DNA of 41,989 nt from Methanoperedens sp049303315 (GTDB lineage: Archaea; Halobacteriota; Methanosarcinia; Methanosarcinales; Methanoperedenaceae), in the NCBI GenBank assembly GCA_049303315.1, contig JBAQMZ010000055.1, positions 1 to 41,989 of the forward strand, written 5' to 3'. A model generated the notes under the pieces. The model saw nothing but the letters and a program-made list of their open reading frames with translations, was not told the DNA's origin and ran no database searches. How positions within the stretch are numbered: the stretch's first letter is position 1; each line of letters starts with the position of its first letter. Of the stretch, positions 24,718 to 33,356 are shown in pieces. The position numbers and the translations under genes were made by a program.

Positions 24718-26328
24718 ATGCCAGGTCAAACGGGCGGACAGCCGATTATCATTTTAAGACAGGGAACGCAAGAGACAAGAGGAGAAGAAGCCAAGAGAAG
24801 TAATATTATGGCAGCCAGAGCAGTGGCAGAAGCCGTGAGAACCACGCTCGGTCCCAAGGGATTGGACAAGATGCTCACCGACCCGGCAGGACTTGTAATT
24901 ATCACAAACGACGGCGCCACAATACTTGATGAGATGCAAATAAAGCACCCTGCTGCAAAGATAGTCGCCGAGGTCGCAAAGACCCAGGACGATGAAGTTG
25001 GGGATGGGACAACCACAGCAGCGGTATTGACCGGCGAGTTTCTAAAAGGCGCGCAGGAACTGATGGAACTGGGAGTTCACCCGACAACCATTATTCACGG
25101 ATATAACCTCGCTTCGCACAAGTCAAAAGAAATCCTCACCGATATTGCAGTGGATTCAACAGAAGAGCAGCTTCGTAAAATCGCCCAGACCGCGCTTACA
25201 GGGAAAGGCATCGAATTTTCAAGAGAAAAACTTTCCGACCTTGTTGTCACGGCAATTAAATCGATAGTTAAAACAGAGAACGGGAAACGGAAAGTGAACA
25301 TCAAGGACATATCAATCGAGCGGCGCGGGGAAGGGTCCGTGGAGGACAGCGAGCTTGTGCAGGGGATAATCCTGGACAGGACAAAGACCCATTCGAGCAT
25401 GCCCTCACGCATTGAGAATGCAAAAATAGCAATCCTCGCAACTCCTATCGAGGTCAGGAAAACGGAGACAAAATCCGAGATATCCATTGAACAGGTCGGT
25501 CAGACCCGGATGTTCCTTGAGCAGGAAGAAAAACAGGTGCGTGAAGCTGCAGATAAAGTTATCAATGGCGGCGTAAACGTAGTATTCTGCCAGAAAGGCG
25601 TTGATGACCTTGCAAGGTATTTCCTTGCAAAAGCAGGTATTTTCGTGACGCACAGGGTAAAGAAGAACGACCTTGTGAAATTATCACGGGCTACAGGCGG
25701 TAAAATAATCACAAGCCTGGATGAGATAAGACCTGAAGCTCTGGGATATGCAAAGCTTGTCGAAGAGAGGATGGTCGGGAACGGGGAAATGATCTTCATT
25801 ACAGGATGCAACAATCCAGATACTTATTCAATATTGCTGCGCGGCGGAACCGAACACGTCGTCACAAGCCTTGACAGGGCGATGCATGATGCGTTGCGCG
25901 TGGTGGGCGTTGCGATCGAGGATGAGAAAATACTGGCAGGCGGCGGTTCGCCTGAAATAGAACTTGCTCTTCGCCTCAAGGAATACGCTTCCACACTGGA
26001 AGGCAGGGAACAGCTTGCGGTAAATAAATTCGCGCAGGCGCTTGAAATCATCCCCAAGACGTTAGCTGAGAATGCAGGTCTTGACGCCATAGATATGCTT
26101 GTGGAACTGCGAAGAGAGCATGAACAGGGGAACAAGAATGTCGGTCTTGATGTGTACGAAGGCAAGCCCGTGGATATGATGAAGAACGGCGTTATCGAAC
26201 CGCTTCGCGTGAAAACGCAGGCAATTACATCAGCCACTGAAGCCGCAGGTATGATATTGCGAATCGATGATGTGATAGCTTCTGCGAAGGATGCGCATCC
26301 CAAGAAAAAAGACTTTGACATGGATTAA
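24718..26328 (+). CDS. Thermosome subunit (group II chaperonin)
   Basis: ATP-driven protein-folding chaperonin forming double rings of 8 or 9 subunits. The 536-aa chain has the N-terminal TLGPKGLDKM (about 42-51), ATP-binding NDGATIL and GDGTTTAAVL (about 94-106), and the C-terminal AGGGSPEIEL (about 402-411). The tail (KKKDFDMD) lacks the glycine-methionine repeats seen in some subunits. AAGGAG lies 7 nt before the ATG. Other subunits are probably elsewhere in the genome. Confidence 0.97.
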   Translation: MPGQTGGQPIIILRQGTQETRGEEAKRSNIMAARAVAEAVRTTLGPKGLDKMLTDPAGLVIITNDGATILDEMQIKHPAAKIVAEVAKTQDDEVGDGTTTAAVLTGEFLKGAQELMELGVHPTTIIHGYNLASHKSKEILTDIAVDSTEEQLRKIAQTALTGKGIEFSREKLSDLVVTAIKSIVKTENGKRKVNIKDISIERRGEGSVEDSELVQGIILDRTKTHSSMPSRIENAKIAILATPIEVRKTETKSEISIEQVGQTRMFLEQEEKQVREAADKVINGGVNVVFCQKGVDDLARYFLAKAGIFVTHRVKKNDLVKLSRATGGKIITSLDEIRPEALGYAKLVEERMVGNGEMIFITGCNNPDTYSILLRGGTEHVVTSLDRAMHDALRVVGVAIEDEKILAGGGSPEIELALRLKEYASTLEGREQLAVNKFAQALEIIPKTLAENAGLDAIDMLVELRREHEQGNKNVGLDVYEGKPVDMMKNGVIEPLRVKTQAITSATEAAGMILRIDDVIASAKDAHPKKKDFDMD

Positions 26329-26375
26329 GATTCAGGCATAGCAGCAGCTACTGCCACCTACATCAGGATTGCTTC

Positions 26376-27458
26376 ATGCACTACCACATAATCCTGACAA
26401 AAGAATGCAATCTCAACTGCAATTACTGCGGCGGAGGAAGCGACACCCCTCCAAAAGAAATCCGGTATTCGATTGCAGACCTCAAATCGTTCTTATTCCG
26501 GGACAGCAACCCGGTTATCGAATTTTACGGAGGCGAACCCCTCCTTCGCATCAAGACCATGGAAAATATCATGGATGCGATTCCGGCGCGATTCGTTATA
26601 CAGACAAATGGGTTGCTTTTAGATAAAATCGAACCACAATATCTGGAAAAATTCCATTCCATCCTTGTATCAATCGACGGGACAAAGGAAGTTACGGACA
26701 GGGAGCGGGGAAATGGCGTATATGACCGCATCGTACATAATTCAAAACTCATAAAACGCCGAGGCTTTTGCGGCGACCTCGTTGCAAGGATGACGGTGGC
26801 GCAGGGTACGGATATCTATGAAAACGTGCGCCATCTTCTTGGCACCGGGTTTTTTGACCATGTTCACTGGCAGCTCGGTTTTGAAATGTTTTGGGAAGCC
26901 TGGGAAAATACAGAACCCGGACTTGTGGAGTGGATTGCTGCATATAATTCCGGAGTCACTTTGCTTGCGGACTGGTGGGTGGATGAGATGTCGCGCTCGA
27001 ATCGCGTTTGCGGGATAGTCCCGTTTACAGGCGTGATGAATTCGCTGCTGTCAGGTAAGAAATCGCGCCTTCGATGCGGTTCAGGGATTGATTTTTTTTC
27101 AATTATGCCGGACGGCAGGATTTCTGCGTGTCCCGTATCCATCGATTTTGATTTTTCAGTTATAGGCTCGATATTTGACGACAGTCCGCACTCGCTTTGC
27201 GATAAAGCCTCAGTTGGCGAACCTTGCGTATCCTGTGACATATTCCATATCTGCGGCGGCAGGTGTCTTTTCGTGAACAGGTCGCAGGAGATGCTCAGGG
27301 AGAACGGGTATGCCCTGATTTGCTCTACGGTCAGGCATCTGGTACGGGAGCTACAGGAGGCTTTGCCGCGGGTGAAGGAGATGATTGAGAGCGGGGTTGT
27401 GAAAAGGCAGGATTTTGAGTATCCTGAGTTTAATAATGGGTGCGAGATTATACCTTAA
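26376..27458 (+). CDS. Radical SAM/SPASM protein, putative peptide-modifying enzyme (AF0577-like)
   Basis: The 360-aa protein has the radical SAM cluster motif CNLNCNYC (C11xxxC15xxC18), EFYGGEP for SAM binding, and a C-terminal SPASM-like cysteine set (RLRCGSG, ISACPVS, PCVSCDIFHICGGRC) that would hold extra 4Fe-4S clusters. This matches the archaeal radical SAM/SPASM group named after Archaeoglobus AF0577, suggested to modify peptides or to be maturases. An AGGA site lies about 9 nt before the ATG. No precursor peptide gene is evident within 1 kb on either side, so its substrate is unknown. Confidence 0.85.
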   Translation: MHYHIILTKECNLNCNYCGGGSDTPPKEIRYSIADLKSFLFRDSNPVIEFYGGEPLLRIKTMENIMDAIPARFVIQTNGLLLDKIEPQYLEKFHSILVSIDGTKEVTDRERGNGVYDRIVHNSKLIKRRGFCGDLVARMTVAQGTDIYENVRHLLGTGFFDHVHWQLGFEMFWEAWENTEPGLVEWIAAYNSGVTLLADWWVDEMSRSNRVCGIVPFTGVMNSLLSGKKSRLRCGSGIDFFSIMPDGRISACPVSIDFDFSVIGSIFDDSPHSLCDKASVGEPCVSCDIFHICGGRCLFVNRSQEMLRENGYALICSTVRHLVRELQEALPRVKEMIESGVVKRQDFEYPEFNNGCEIIP

Positions 27459-27518
27459 TTAGCCACAGAGGCGCGGAGAGCGAGGTATCGAGGAAATTTG
27501 CCAGCAAGGGGCTGAACT

Positions 27519-27602
27519 TCAATGGTCGCTGAAAGACAAAACCCCACCCCGCTTCAACACCCGATGCAGCTCCTCCAGCACCCTATCCGGCTCGTTCTTC
27601 TG
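27519..27602 (-). pseudogene. Fragment of a class I SAM-dependent methyltransferase gene
   Basis: The minus strand encodes KNEPDRVLEELHRVLKRG, then GVLSFSDH and a stop, 28 codons in all. The D-P-x-x-V-L-x-E-x-x-R-V-L-K-x-G-G sequence is the motif near the end of the Rossmann fold in Methyltransf_11-type enzymes. No start codon and no N-terminal glycine motif remain. Dispersed repeats lie on both sides, suggesting the rest was lost by recombination between them. Confidence 0.6.
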
Positions 27603-27660
27603 ACAGGATAATAGGATGGACAGGATATACGCATCTTGTTAATCCTGTAAATCCTGTCTG
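27601..27660. repeat. ACAGGAT-type dispersed repeat
   Basis: Alternating GACAGGAT, GGATGGACAGGAT and AATCCTGTAAATCCTGTC words, the same family as at 6971-7020 but longer. A short hairpin (AATTCG-TTT-CGAATT, 27664-27678) and further TCATCCTGTC words follow. It borders the methyltransferase fragment. Confidence 0.65.
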
Positions 27661-27720
27661 AAAAATTCGTTTCGAATTGCCTGTCATCCTGTCTTTGCGT
27701 CCTGGTTTGAAGTACCGGTA

Positions 27721-27750
27721 AATCTGCGTTTATCTGCGTTCATCTGCGGT
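27721..27750. repeat. Three tandem copies of a 10-bp TATCTGCGTT repeat
   Basis: AATCTGCGTT, TATCTGCGTT and CATCTGCGGT in a row. The reverse motif (AACCGCAGATAAACCGCAGG) occurs at about 32830-32849. These are low-copy dispersed words; no protein is encoded. Together with the previous repeats and the gene fragment they fill the 299-bp gap 27459-27757. Confidence 0.65.
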
Positions 27751-27757
27751 TAATTTT

Positions 27758-28210
27758 TTAAAAAACCGCTGCCGCAAGATATGCCAGAGCCAGATAGCGT
27801 AAAAACTTTCCTGTAAAAACAAGAATTGAAAAAATCCAGAACTTAAACCGCAGTAATCCGCCAAAGACGGTAAATGCATCTCCTATAAATGGCAGCCATG
27901 TAAATAAAAGCACGATGGCTCCGTATTTTGAGAAATATTTCTCTGCCTTTTCAAGATTCCCGGGATCAATAGAGAGATACTTTTCGGCAAAACTTCTTCC
28001 TTTTAAACCGATATAATAACTTGTGCAGGCGCCAAAGTAGTTTCCTGCCGATGCGACAAGCACAAGGGCGGGAATATTGAATTTCTCGTAAACGAGAAAT
28101 ACAAGAATCCCCTCGCTTCCGAAAGGAACTATCGTAGATGCAAGGAAACTTGCAAGAAAAAGACCGAGATAACCGTAATTTAACAGGATGGTTTGAAGGG
28201 ATTCTAACAT
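27758..28210 (-). CDS. DedA/VTT-family membrane protein (YqaA-like)
   Basis: A short 150-aa member of the SNARE-associated/VTT domain family, which scrambles or carries undecaprenyl-phosphate and phospholipids in bacteria; in archaea the substrate may be a dolichyl lipid. Visible marks: FLASTIVPFGSEGILV (about 21-36), AGNYFGACTSYYIGLKGRSF (about 55-74), and WLPFIGDAFTVFGGLLR (about 105-121). About four hydrophobic segments. It is divergent from the ferritin-like gene. Confidence 0.85.
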   Translation of the reverse strand: MLESLQTILLNYGYLGLFLASFLASTIVPFGSEGILVFLVYEKFNIPALVLVASAGNYFGACTSYYIGLKGRSFAEKYLSIDPGNLEKAEKYFSKYGAIVLLFTWLPFIGDAFTVFGGLLRFKFWIFSILVFTGKFLRYLALAYLAAAVF

Positions 28211-28307
28211 ATACCTGAAATATACGCAACTGCTATAAAATGATGAGTATTCAATTAAAGATAAATACTCATGTGCTCTATCATCTTGTAAACACGGAGG
28301 GCTGAAT

Positions 28308-28718
28308 TTGGAAGCTGAAGAAATAATCCGTTTATTAAACGAAGATTATGTAAAGGAAATCGAAACTACCCTGATTTATGTCAGGAATGCTTTTATCATG
28401 CCCAGGTGCGACCCGAGCAGGGTCACAGAAGCGATTTCTATTGATGAGATGAGGCACATGAACTGGCTTGCCGAGCTTATCGTGAAACGGGGCGGGAAGC
28501 CGGGCATGGAACATAACGAGCTTGATTTCGGGGGAGATGACCTCAAAGGTCAACTGGAAAAGCAAAAAGCACTTGAAACAGATGCTATTGAGAGATACAA
28601 AAAGCATATTGAAATGATAGACGATGCTGAAGTGGTCGGGGTGTTAAAACATATACTGGATGAAGAGAAAAGGCACAGGAAAGAGTTCAGGATAAGGCTT
28701 GAAAAAATAAGCCCCTGA
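28308..28718 (+). CDS. Ferritin-like diiron protein
   Basis: A 136-aa four-helix protein. Candidate diiron ligands fall in the family pattern: E18 (VKEIETTLIY), E47 and H50 in EMRH, E90 (KALETDAIERY) and E120/H123 in DEEKRHRKEF. Related bacterioferritin/rubrerythrin-like proteins store iron or remove peroxide. The TTG start at 28308 has GGAGG 7 nt upstream. The next gene begins 20 bp after its stop and is probably co-transcribed. Confidence 0.82.
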   Translation: MEAEEIIRLLNEDYVKEIETTLIYVRNAFIMPRCDPSRVTEAISIDEMRHMNWLAELIVKRGGKPGMEHNELDFGGDDLKGQLEKQKALETDAIERYKKHIEMIDDAEVVGVLKHILDEEKRHRKEFRIRLEKISP

Positions 28719-28738
28719 TTTCACATTACCAAGGATTT

Positions 28739-29233
28739 ATGGATATTTTAGATGGATTTCTGGAATTAAAAGCCGATAATCAACATTCTGAGATTAAAGT
28801 GCCAATAATGCAGGTTGAATTGTCCCTCAGGGTAAGGTATTTCCTGAATGGAACGGGAGTGGGATACTGCGGATTATTAATTGACGGTGTCAATGGAAAG
28901 GGTTTGAGAGGAACTATAGAAGCTGCGGCTGCACAGGCTTATGTCGGGAGGACGATTTTTGTTTTCCTGTCAGAGCTTGATGATGGTAAGAAACTGATCA
29001 CAGTGCCGGCATTATTTGAAAAAGAGCCTGCGTTTAATAGTAATTTAGATTTAAGCGGCCTTGTTATAAAAACTTATTATCACAATGATTTTAAAAAGAC
29101 GGTTCAAGAGGTCTATAAAGAGCACATGGATGCCTTGATGGGCAAAAAGATTTGTAACGATAAGGACTGTCTTTGCAGGGATATACTTGAACTTCCAAAA
29201 AAAGGTATTGAGATATTAAAAGCGTACAGGTAA
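28739..29233 (+). CDS. Hypothetical protein following the ferritin-like gene
   Basis: Not recognised. The 164-aa protein has an N-terminal beta-rich part, a glycine/alanine stretch (DGVNGKGLRGTIEAAAAQAY, about 50-69) and a C-terminal cysteine cluster CNDKDCLC (about 139-146) that could bind a metal. No signal peptide or membrane helix. Proximity to the ferritin-like gene hints at metal or redox chemistry, but this is only context. Confidence 0.65.
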   Translation: MDILDGFLELKADNQHSEIKVPIMQVELSLRVRYFLNGTGVGYCGLLIDGVNGKGLRGTIEAAAAQAYVGRTIFVFLSELDDGKKLITVPALFEKEPAFNSNLDLSGLVIKTYYHNDFKKTVQEVYKEHMDALMGKKICNDKDCLCRDILELPKKGIEILKAYR

Positions 29234-29261
29234 ATCTATTTTCAGTAATGGGCATTCTTGC

Positions 29262-30941
29262 TCAATACTCCCTCGGCTTGGGTGGATACATCGTTGTATT
29301 CACAGGCTTGTAATCCACGCGCGTTCCCCCGGGCGCAAATGTAACCAGCGTATGCCTGAGCCAGTTCGCATCATCCCTTGCGGGGTAATCAAGCCTGAAA
29401 TGCGAACCGCGGCTTTCCTTCCGGGCAAGGGCGCCTGTGCAAATAACTTCTGCAATATCCAGCATTCCTTCAAGCTCAAAAGCATTCACGAGTTCCTGAT
29501 TGAAAACCGCTCCTTTATTCCTGACATATACATTCCTGTAACGCATCTTGAGTTCCCTGATTTTACCAAGCGCCGCCTTTAAGTTCTCTTCATCACGAAA
29601 TATTCCCACTTTTTCATCCATGAATTCCTTCAGTTCATCGCGGATTTTGAAGAATACCTCGCCTTCGTTCTTGCCAAGAAGCGCCGAAAACCGCTGCACT
29701 TCCCCATGCACCGCTTTTTCCAATATGTCCGCTGCTTCAAAGCCTATTCCATTCGCGAACTTTGTTGCATTTTCCCCTGCAATTTTCCCGAAAACTATTG
29801 TCTCAAGCAGCGAATTCCCGCCAAGCCTGTTGGCGCCGTGTACGCTGAGGCAGGAGCATTCACCGCACACGTAGAATCCCGCAATCGCGGTCTCGCAGTC
29901 TTTGTTCGAAGCAATCCCTCCCATGGAATAATGCTGCGCCGGCTGGATGGGTATCGGCTCTTTAACCGGGTCGATGTTCGCAAAATCCATAGCGATTTGC
30001 CTGATTCCGGGCAGGCGCTCTTTGATATTCCGTTCACCTATATGCATCAACTCAAGGTGAACGTAACCGCCCTCAAATCCCCTGCCCTCGTTTATCTCGG
30101 TCTGGATTGCCCGCGCCACTATATCCCGCGGTGCAAGGTCAAGCAAATGTGGAGAATAACGCGCCATGAACCGCTCGCCGTGTTTATTCTTAAGGAACCC
30201 GCCTTCGCCGCGAGCGCCTTCTGTAATAAGTATATTCGTGCCATAAAGCGTGGTGGGATGGAACTGCACGAATTCCATGTCCGAAAGCGCAACGCCGCTT
30301 CGGTATGCCACGGCGCATCCGAATCCCGTGTTTATTATCGAGTTCGTTGAACGCCTGTATATCCTTCCGTATCCGCCGGTAGCAAAAACCACTGCCTTTG
30401 CCTGAAAGCCTTCTATTTTCCCGTCTGCGATGTTGTATCCGACAACGCCTGAACACCTGCCATTATTGGCAGCAAGCCCCGTTACCAGCCATTCTTCATA
30501 GAACTTGATGCCATTTTTAAGCGCCTGCTCATACATCGTATGCAGTAGCGCATGACCTGTCCTGTCCTCTGCGTAAGCGGTGCGCGGATAGCCTGCGCCG
30601 CCAAAAGGGCGCTGGGCAATCATTCCTTCATCGGTTCTTGAAAAAAGCGTACCCCATTGCTCCATCTCAATGACACGCGCCGGAGCATCCTGACACAGCA
30701 AAGCCACAGCATCCTGGTCTGCAAGGTAATCGCTTCCTTTTATCGTATCAAAGGCATGGTCTTCCCACCTGTCGTTTTTCCCAAGCGCTGCATTAATACC
30801 GCCCTGAGCTGCTACCGAATGCGAGCGCAAGGGATGAACCCTGGATATGACTGCCACATCGGCGCCCCTGATTGCTAAAGCGGCGCGCAAACCCGCAAGA
30901 CCCCCGCCCACTATTATGATGTCGTGCCTGAACATGCTCAT
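29262..30941 (-). CDS. sdhA: Succinate dehydrogenase/fumarate reductase flavoprotein subunit
   Basis: Holds FAD and interconverts succinate and fumarate. The 559-aa protein begins with the Rossmann motif IIIVGGGLAGLRAAL and has HSVAAQGGINAALG (about 41-54), where the histidine normally binds FAD covalently, plus QFHPTTLYG, RGEGGFL and CLSVHGANRLGGNSLLE. Length matches SdhA/FrdA. It diverges from sdhB across ~60-75 bp that hold a TATA-like box for each side (about 30955-30963 and 30976-30985). M1 at 30941 and M3 at 30935 are both possible, nearly leaderless starts. Confidence 0.93.
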   Translation of the reverse strand: MSMFRHDIIIVGGGLAGLRAALAIRGADVAVISRVHPLRSHSVAAQGGINAALGKNDRWEDHAFDTIKGSDYLADQDAVALLCQDAPARVIEMEQWGTLFSRTDEGMIAQRPFGGAGYPRTAYAEDRTGHALLHTMYEQALKNGIKFYEEWLVTGLAANNGRCSGVVGYNIADGKIEGFQAKAVVFATGGYGRIYRRSTNSIINTGFGCAVAYRSGVALSDMEFVQFHPTTLYGTNILITEGARGEGGFLKNKHGERFMARYSPHLLDLAPRDIVARAIQTEINEGRGFEGGYVHLELMHIGERNIKERLPGIRQIAMDFANIDPVKEPIPIQPAQHYSMGGIASNKDCETAIAGFYVCGECSCLSVHGANRLGGNSLLETIVFGKIAGENATKFANGIGFEAADILEKAVHGEVQRFSALLGKNEGEVFFKIRDELKEFMDEKVGIFRDEENLKAALGKIRELKMRYRNVYVRNKGAVFNQELVNAFELEGMLDIAEVICTGALARKESRGSHFRLDYPARDDANWLRHTLVTFAPGGTRVDYKPVNTTMYPPKPREY

Positions 30942-31015
30942 AATATATACGTTTCTTATATTACTTTACCATGTGTTTTATATAATGTGGGAAAGAAACT
31001 ATGAAATGCCGGGTT

Positions 31016-31762
31016 ATGAAATTCAAGATCAAAAGATTTGACGGGGAAAAGTCGTGGTTCGATACTTTTGAAGTAAAACCCAAACCGCACATGTCTGTTC
31101 TTGAAGCGCTTTTCCAGATACAGGATGAGCAGGACGGCTCCCTTGCGTTCAGGTATTCATGCCGCGGCGCTGTTTGCGGCTCATGCGCCATGCTCATTAA
31201 CAAGAAACAAAGACTTGCATGCCGCACTCAAGTCTCTGAAATCATTGGCGAACGGGTATTGACCTTATCACCGTTTGGTCCGGTTGCGAAACCTGAATTT
31301 AAGACCGGCGATGAGATACTTATCGAACCCCTCCCGAACCTCCCTGTAATCAAAGACCTGATAGTGGATTTAAAACCTTTTTTCAGGCATTATGAGGAGG
31401 TGCACCCATGGTTTGAGGGAGGCGGCGATCTGTTGATGTCGCAGCAGGATGTCAGGAAGGTCGATAAGTATGCAGCGTGTATCCTGTGCGGCCTTTGCTA
31501 CGGGGCATGTCCCGCGGCTGCAAGGGATAAGGATTATTCAGGACCTGCCGCGCTTGCAAAAGCATGGCGTTTTTATGCAGATACGAGATATAATGACACA
31601 GCCGGGATGCTAAAACGGGTGGATACGGAAAAAGGGGTCTGGGCATGCGATGAAGTTTACCGCTGCGTTGAGGTTTGCCCTAAAAAAGTGCCTCCCACCA
31701 ATGCCATCACGGGTTTCATGAGGAAAATTATCTTACATAAGATTAAACACATAATCAGGTGA
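31016..31762 (+). CDS. sdhB: Succinate dehydrogenase/fumarate reductase iron-sulfur subunit
   Basis: Carries electrons from SdhA to the membrane. Cysteine sets are visible in order: 2Fe-2S (CRGAVCGSC and the later LAC), 4Fe-4S (CILCGLCYGACP) and 3Fe-4S-type (CVEVCPKKVPP). About 248 aa from this ATG; an ATG at 31001 would add five residues, but the predicted transcription start (about 31006) lies after it and homologues start at this KFKIKRFD position. sdhC follows with 2 bp between stop and ATG. Confidence 0.92.
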   Translation: MKFKIKRFDGEKSWFDTFEVKPKPHMSVLEALFQIQDEQDGSLAFRYSCRGAVCGSCAMLINKKQRLACRTQVSEIIGERVLTLSPFGPVAKPEFKTGDEILIEPLPNLPVIKDLIVDLKPFFRHYEEVHPWFEGGGDLLMSQQDVRKVDKYAACILCGLCYGACPAAARDKDYSGPAALAKAWRFYADTRYNDTAGMLKRVDTEKGVWACDEVYRCVEVCPKKVPPTNAITGFMRKIILHKIKHIIR

Positions 31763-31764
31763 CC

Positions 31765-32073
31765 ATGGAAAAAGAGAGGGCTTACGGAACAGGGATGTGG
31801 GCATGGCTGCTCCAGCGCGTCACGGGTATCCTGCTTGTGTTCTACCTGTTCATACATATCGTGTGGGCGCATGGAATTAAAACACCATTTGATTTCATGT
31901 TCGTGGAGTTCAAGACCGCAGTTTTTATTCTGCTGCTGCTTGTACTTCCCCACGCATTGAACGGTTTCAGGGTATTCGCAATCGATTTAGGAATAGGGAA
32001 CAGAACGCAGAAGCTCTTATTCTGGGCGCTTGTCCTTATCGGGGGCATAGTGATAATCCGGGGCATTCCATAG
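31765..32073 (+). CDS. sdhC: Succinate dehydrogenase membrane anchor subunit
   Basis: A 102-aa protein with three membrane helices (about 14-36, 48-66 and 82-100). LLQRVTGILLVFYLFIHIVW carries a His (H31 in the chain) that could bind haem b, and PHALNGFRV supplies another. This is the usual small SdhC/SdhD fold. A GTG at 31759 would overlap the sdhB stop; the ATG at 31765 is the natural start. No second anchor (sdhD) follows: the next gene is bioY, 111 bp on. Confidence 0.85.
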   Translation: MEKERAYGTGMWAWLLQRVTGILLVFYLFIHIVWAHGIKTPFDFMFVEFKTAVFILLLLVLPHALNGFRVFAIDLGIGNRTQKLLFWALVLIGGIVIIRGIP

Positions 32074-32183
32074 CCGAGATAATGAATCCGATGCCAGTTC
32101 CAATAATAGAACTTAATCAAATCGATTGATTTATAAATGATTGTCTACTTTAAGAAATAAAAAGTTTACAATCGGTGAAATTT

Positions 32184-32828
32184 ATGTCAGAATTTGGAAA
32201 CGGGCTAAAAAACGTATTTGAAAAATATGAATCTGCCAGATACAATTTTTTTAAATGGCGATTTGAATCCACTTTTGTGAATAAGGTCATCATGGCGCTT
32301 GGCTTTGCGTGTTTGACCGGACTGGTTGCCCAGCTCCGGTTCTATCTTCCCTACACGCCGGTGCCTGTAACGGGACAGGTTTTCGCGGTTCTTCTCTCTG
32401 GCGTGATTCTCGGGAAATGGTACGGCGGGTTGAGCCAGGTATTCTACACTGTTCTTGGCGTAATAGGCGTGCCATGGTTTGCAGGTGGAACAGCCGGCAT
32501 GGAAGTTCTCACAGGCGTGACTGGTGGTTACATCATCGGGTTCATTGTCGCATCGCTTATAATCGGCTGGTTCACAGACATGTATGTCAAATCACGCAGC
32601 TTTGCAGGCATGTTCAGTTTGATGCTGCTCGGGATTGTTATGGTTTACCTCTTCGGGGCTGTTCAACTGGCATTTGTGCTTGGCGTGAATGCACAGAAAG
32701 CGATTGAACTTGGAGTTATGCCTTTCATAGCTGTTGATTTGTATAAGGCGCTTATCGCCTCGGCAATAGCAGCAGCAGTCGCGCCGGGGACTGCGTATGG
32801 GAACGAACGTGATTCGAGGGCGAAATAA
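32184..32828 (+). CDS. bioY: BioY-type biotin transporter substrate-binding protein
   Basis: BioY takes up biotin as the S component of an ECF transporter, or alone. The protein (214 aa) has six helices and the family's PYTPVPVTGQVFAVLLSGVI and GLSQVFYTVLGVIGVPWFAG (about 100-119), and MEVLTGVTGGYIIGF. ATG at 32184 has GGTGA 5 nt upstream; a GTG at 32175 is the longer option. No ECF ATPase (bioMN) is nearby. The N-terminal ~35 aa are a hydrophilic extension compared with typical BioY. Confidence 0.9.
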   Translation: MSEFGNGLKNVFEKYESARYNFFKWRFESTFVNKVIMALGFACLTGLVAQLRFYLPYTPVPVTGQVFAVLLSGVILGKWYGGLSQVFYTVLGVIGVPWFAGGTAGMEVLTGVTGGYIIGFIVASLIIGWFTDMYVKSRSFAGMFSLMLLGIVMVYLFGAVQLAFVLGVNAQKAIELGVMPFIAVDLYKALIASAIAAAVAPGTAYGNERDSRAK

Positions 32829-32862
32829 TAACCGCAGATAAACCGCAGGTTTTTCGTTTGGG

Positions 32863-33354
32863 ATGTGCATCAGTAAGAGTATGATTCATATCGCTGACTC
32901 CTCCCTCTTCATCATCCGGAAACGACTCGAAGGCAGCATCGTAACTACGCCCTCCGTAGTCGAAGAACTCAGGGACGAGAACGCCCGCACAACAATGGAA
33001 TTGATGAATGTGAGAGTCGAGCCCCCGCTTGAGAACTTCAAAAAAGAGGTCAGGACAAAAGCGGGAGTCACGAAGGACAGCGAAGAGCTTTCAAGAACTG
33101 ACATCGATATTCTTGCAAAGGCGCTTGAGTATTCAGGGCGCGAAGAGACTATTCTGGTCACGGATGATTTTGCGGTGCAGAATACCGCCATCCAGCTTGG
33201 TATCAAGGTGATGCCTGCAGGCCAGAGGAAGATAAAGGATGTTCTCCTCTGGGAAAAGCAGTGCATCGGGTGCAAGCGGCGGTTCCCGGAGGGAGATGAA
33301 TGTCCGGTGTGTGGTTCCCCGATGAAAAAGAGGAGGAAAAGAAGGATATGTTAA
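32863..33354 (+). CDS. nob1: Nob1, endonuclease for 16S rRNA 3'-end maturation
   Basis: Archaeal Nob1 cuts the pre-16S rRNA 3' end. The product has an N-terminal PIN domain (IADSSLFI with catalytic aspartate; VVEEL; SRTDIDILAKAL; ILVTDDFAVQN) and a C-terminal zinc ribbon (CIGCKRRF ... CPVCGSP) with a basic tail. An in-frame ATG at 32881 (MIHIADSSLF) would match the usual PIN start better; the ATG at 32863 is upstream. It stands alone, after a repeat-like AACCGCAGATAAACCGCAGG tract. Confidence 0.9.
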   Translation: MCISKSMIHIADSSLFIIRKRLEGSIVTTPSVVEELRDENARTTMELMNVRVEPPLENFKKEVRTKAGVTKDSEELSRTDIDILAKALEYSGREETILVTDDFAVQNTAIQLGIKVMPAGQRKIKDVLLWEKQCIGCKRRFPEGDECPVCGSPMKKRRKRRIC

Positions 33355-33356
33355 AT

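Noticed and set aside
26329..26385. A short cysteine-containing peptide on the minus strand (ending GGSSCCYA) as the substrate of the radical SAM enzyme
   Set aside because: The frame has a stop 13 codons upstream and no start codon, so it cannot be a separate gene; it is probably chance.
29706..30350. A 214-aa plus-strand frame inside sdhA
   Set aside because: It is the antisense shadow of a clearly conserved flavoprotein gene.
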